From NCBI GenBank assembly GCA_028868895.1, contig JAGWTP010000010.1:1-55988 (forward strand): 55,988 bases of DNA, read 5' to 3'. Position numbers and translations under genes: made by a program. Numbering within the stretch: position 1 is the first letter of the stretch; each line of letters starts with the position of its first letter. Positions 54,392 through 55,988 of this stretch are shown one piece after another. Source of the DNA: Burkholderiales bacterium (lineage in GTDB: Bacteria; Pseudomonadota; Gammaproteobacteria; Burkholderiales; Burkholderiaceae_C). A model generated the notes under the pieces. It saw only the letters and a program-made list of their open reading frames with translations. It did no database searches and was not told the DNA's origin.

Positions 54392-55513
54392 TCAGACCAG
54401 CGGCCGGACCTCGAGCGTCAACGCGCCACTCACCCACGCCGCGAACTCGTCGCGCAGGCGTTCGCTCTCCCGCACCGCGCGCGACCAGGCCGCGATGCGG
54501 CCCTTCGCGTCGTCACCGTACCGCTCGAAGTCGGCGCGGTCCGGCAGCTTGCTGTCGGGCAGCGTGTCGACCCACTGCGGGCTGGGCGACAGCACGACCA
54601 CGTTCGACAACTTCGCCGTCGCACGATGGCGATGCTTCAGGAACTTGTCGAGCCAGCCGGGAATGACGGTCGGCTGGAAATGCGGGTACAGCACCAGCGC
54701 CGGTGCGGCGTCTAGCGCACCCGGCTCGTGCGGCCCATCGGCCATCGAAGCGTAGTTCAAGTGCAGGTGGTAGTCGGTGATGCCGCCGTCCCAGTAGGCG
54801 CCGCGCGGCGCGCCGGGGATGTCGTGCACGGGGTCGAGCCAGGACGGGATCGAGCAGCTCGCCAGCAGGCTCAGCGGCAGGTTATCGGCGCGCAGCGGCG
54901 CATGGTGGGTGCGGTAGTCGTGCAGTTGGATCGGCAGCGGGTCGCGCGGGTCGGAGAACACCACGCGTTCCCACCAGGCGCCCATCCAGCGGCGACTCAG
55001 CGCGTTGGCCGCGTACGAGCCAGCGTAGCCCAGCGGCGTGCTGATCGACGACAAAGCGCGGCCATGCCGGCGCAGCAGGTGCCGGCCGCGGCTGGTGAAC
55101 ACGTGCAACCGAAAGCGCGGGTTGTCCAGCAACTCGCCGCTGCGCCCGCCGAAGCGTGCGCGCAGGTTGGCGCCGAACACGTCGCTCACATGGCGCGACG
55201 TGGGCCGCCTGGCCGGCGCGTGCTCGTACACCTGATGGATGTAGTCGTGCGCCATCTGCGCCAGAGCCGCGGCCGGGTCTTTCAGGCAAGCCGCAGCCAT
55301 GCGCCAGGCACCGATCGACGCGCCGAGCAGGTGCACTGGCGGGGTGGCGCCGGCCAGCCAGTCGCTGAAAAGGTACTGGTCGAGCGGGTTCAACACCAGC
55401 CCCTTCGGGCCACCGGCCGCGGCCGGGATCATGCGCACGTGCTGCGGCTGCAGGCCGTGCTCGCGCAGCGCCGCCAGCGCGCGCGGGCCGGCGTGGACGC
55501 TCAGGGCCTGCAT
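54392..55513 (-). CDS. Patatin-like phospholipase family protein
   Basis: The 373-residue serine hydrolase shows the oxyanion-hole motif in AAAGGPKGLV, the nucleophile S66 in LLGASIGAWR (GxSxG), and the catalytic Asp in YWDGGITDYH (DGG). The family cleaves acyl chains from phospholipids. No signal peptide is seen. It lies 46 bases after the tex stop in the same direction. Confidence 0.88.
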   Translation of the reverse strand: MQALSVHAGPRALAALREHGLQPQHVRMIPAAAGGPKGLVLNPLDQYLFSDWLAGATPPVHLLGASIGAWRMAAACLKDPAAALAQMAHDYIHQVYEHAPARRPTSRHVSDVFGANLRARFGGRSGELLDNPRFRLHVFTSRGRHLLRRHGRALSSISTPLGYAGSYAANALSRRWMGAWWERVVFSDPRDPLPIQLHDYRTHHAPLRADNLPLSLLASCSIPSWLDPVHDIPGAPRGAYWDGGITDYHLHLNYASMADGPHEPGALDAAPALVLYPHFQPTVIPGWLDKFLKHRHRATAKLSNVVVLSPSPQWVDTLPDSKLPDRADFERYGDDAKGRIAAWSRAVRESERLRDEFAAWVSGALTLEVRPLV

Positions 55514-55558
55514 GCCACGCGGGGCATCGCCAGCCGAACTCGGCCACTCACGGTGGCG

Positions 55559-55988
55559 TCACCGCTTGCCCTGCAAGCGCGCGAACGCGTCGGCCATCGC
55601 CGAGCCGCCGTGCTGTGCCGCGGTTGCCTCGCGAGACGCCGGAGCCACCCGCTCGCCGCGTGCCGCCGCGCGGTACGCATTGCCGCCACGCTCGCCACCC
55701 GGCACCGGCCTGGCGTCGAGCTTCATGGTCAGCGAGATGCGCTTGCGCTCGAGGTCGACCTCGAGCACCCGGACCTTCACGATGTCGCCGGTCTTGACGA
55801 CCTCGCGCGCATCGTTCACGAACTTGTTCGCGAGCTGGCTGACATGGATCAGCCCGTCCTGGTGCACGCCCAGATCGACGAATGCACCGAACTGCGCCAC
55901 GTTGCTGATCGTGCCCTCCAGCGTCATGCCGGCCTGCAGATCCTTGATGTCTTCGATGCCGTCGTTGAAGCGCGCCACCTTGAAGTCG
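55559..55988 (-). CDS. tex: Transcription accessory protein Tex, 5' part beyond the window
   Basis: The last about 142 residues of Tex are visible. They hold the C-terminal S1 RNA-binding domain ([20 protein letters not shown] and [14 protein letters not shown]) preceded by [13 protein letters not shown], followed by a low-complexity tail. The frame is open to the window edge, so the N-terminal Tex domains lie outside. Tex binds nucleic acid and affects transcription. Confidence 0.85.
   Translation of the reverse strand, partial: DFKVARFNDGIEDIKDLQAGMTLEGTISNVAQFGAFVDLGVHQDGLIHVSQLANKFVNDAREVVKTGDIVKVRVLEVDLERKRISLTMKLDARPVPGGERGGNAYRAAARGERVAPASREATAAQHGGSAMADAFARLQGKR

Overview
The window is high-GC, densely coded bacterial chromosome. 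Gene content and order point to a betaproteobacterium of the order Burkholderiales, probably near Rubrivivax, Leptothrix or Methylibium. The grounds are the thrS-infC-rpmI-rplT-pheS-pheT-ihfA-merR-tRNA-Pro run, pepA-holC facing lptFG, a DUF2486-like gene after holC, and a CopI-type cupredoxin. The genus is an inference. No rRNA, CRISPR array, transposase or integrase was seen, and no stretch over 300 bases lacks a gene or gene remnant.

Layout. 1-16700 is ordinary chromosome: a truncated branched-chain amino acid binding protein gene, holC and pepA on the minus strand; lptF-lptG-cbiX-cysB-like on the plus strand joined by 4-base overlaps; a methionine aminotransferase; a FimV-like protein; and a small acyl-CoA group (Crp-type regulator, phosphotransferase, acyl-CoA dehydrogenase), then a GST and CreA. 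16755-41658 is a large copper-handling region. It holds a CopRS two-component system facing outward from two CusF-like chaperones, CopI, multicopper oxidase CopA and CopB; a DUF2933 protein, a CopZ-like chaperone and the CusCBA efflux pump; CopG; a lipid-related block (DUF3141, ICMT-like methyltransferase, DUF6629, oleate hydratase); an atypical copper-type P-ATPase; a second DUF2933 protein, DUF5676 and an MFS transporter. A scar of two broken genes lies at 23278-23716. tRNA-Pro(GGG) follows at 41769-41845.

41881-49858 is the translation cluster on the minus strand. Its first gene, thrS, is preceded by a 15-codon reading frame with four Thr codons and an intrinsic terminator ending about 10 bases before the thrS start. 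This has the layout of a ribosome-mediated attenuator and is the most striking regulatory signal in the window. 49905-54212 is a minus-strand cassette (DUF4331 protein, lipoprotein, TPR protein, HupE/UreJ-like membrane protein with an EF-hand) behind a strongly structured leader; its function is unknown to me. A patatin-like phospholipase and the 3' end of tex close the window.

How it works together. In the copper region the cytoplasmic side has CopZ and the P-ATPase, the periplasm has CusF-like proteins, CopI, CopA and CopG, and the outer membrane has CopB and CusC. CopRS probably senses periplasmic metal and drives the divergent operon. The lipid genes inside this region suggest linked membrane remodelling under the same stress, which is inference.
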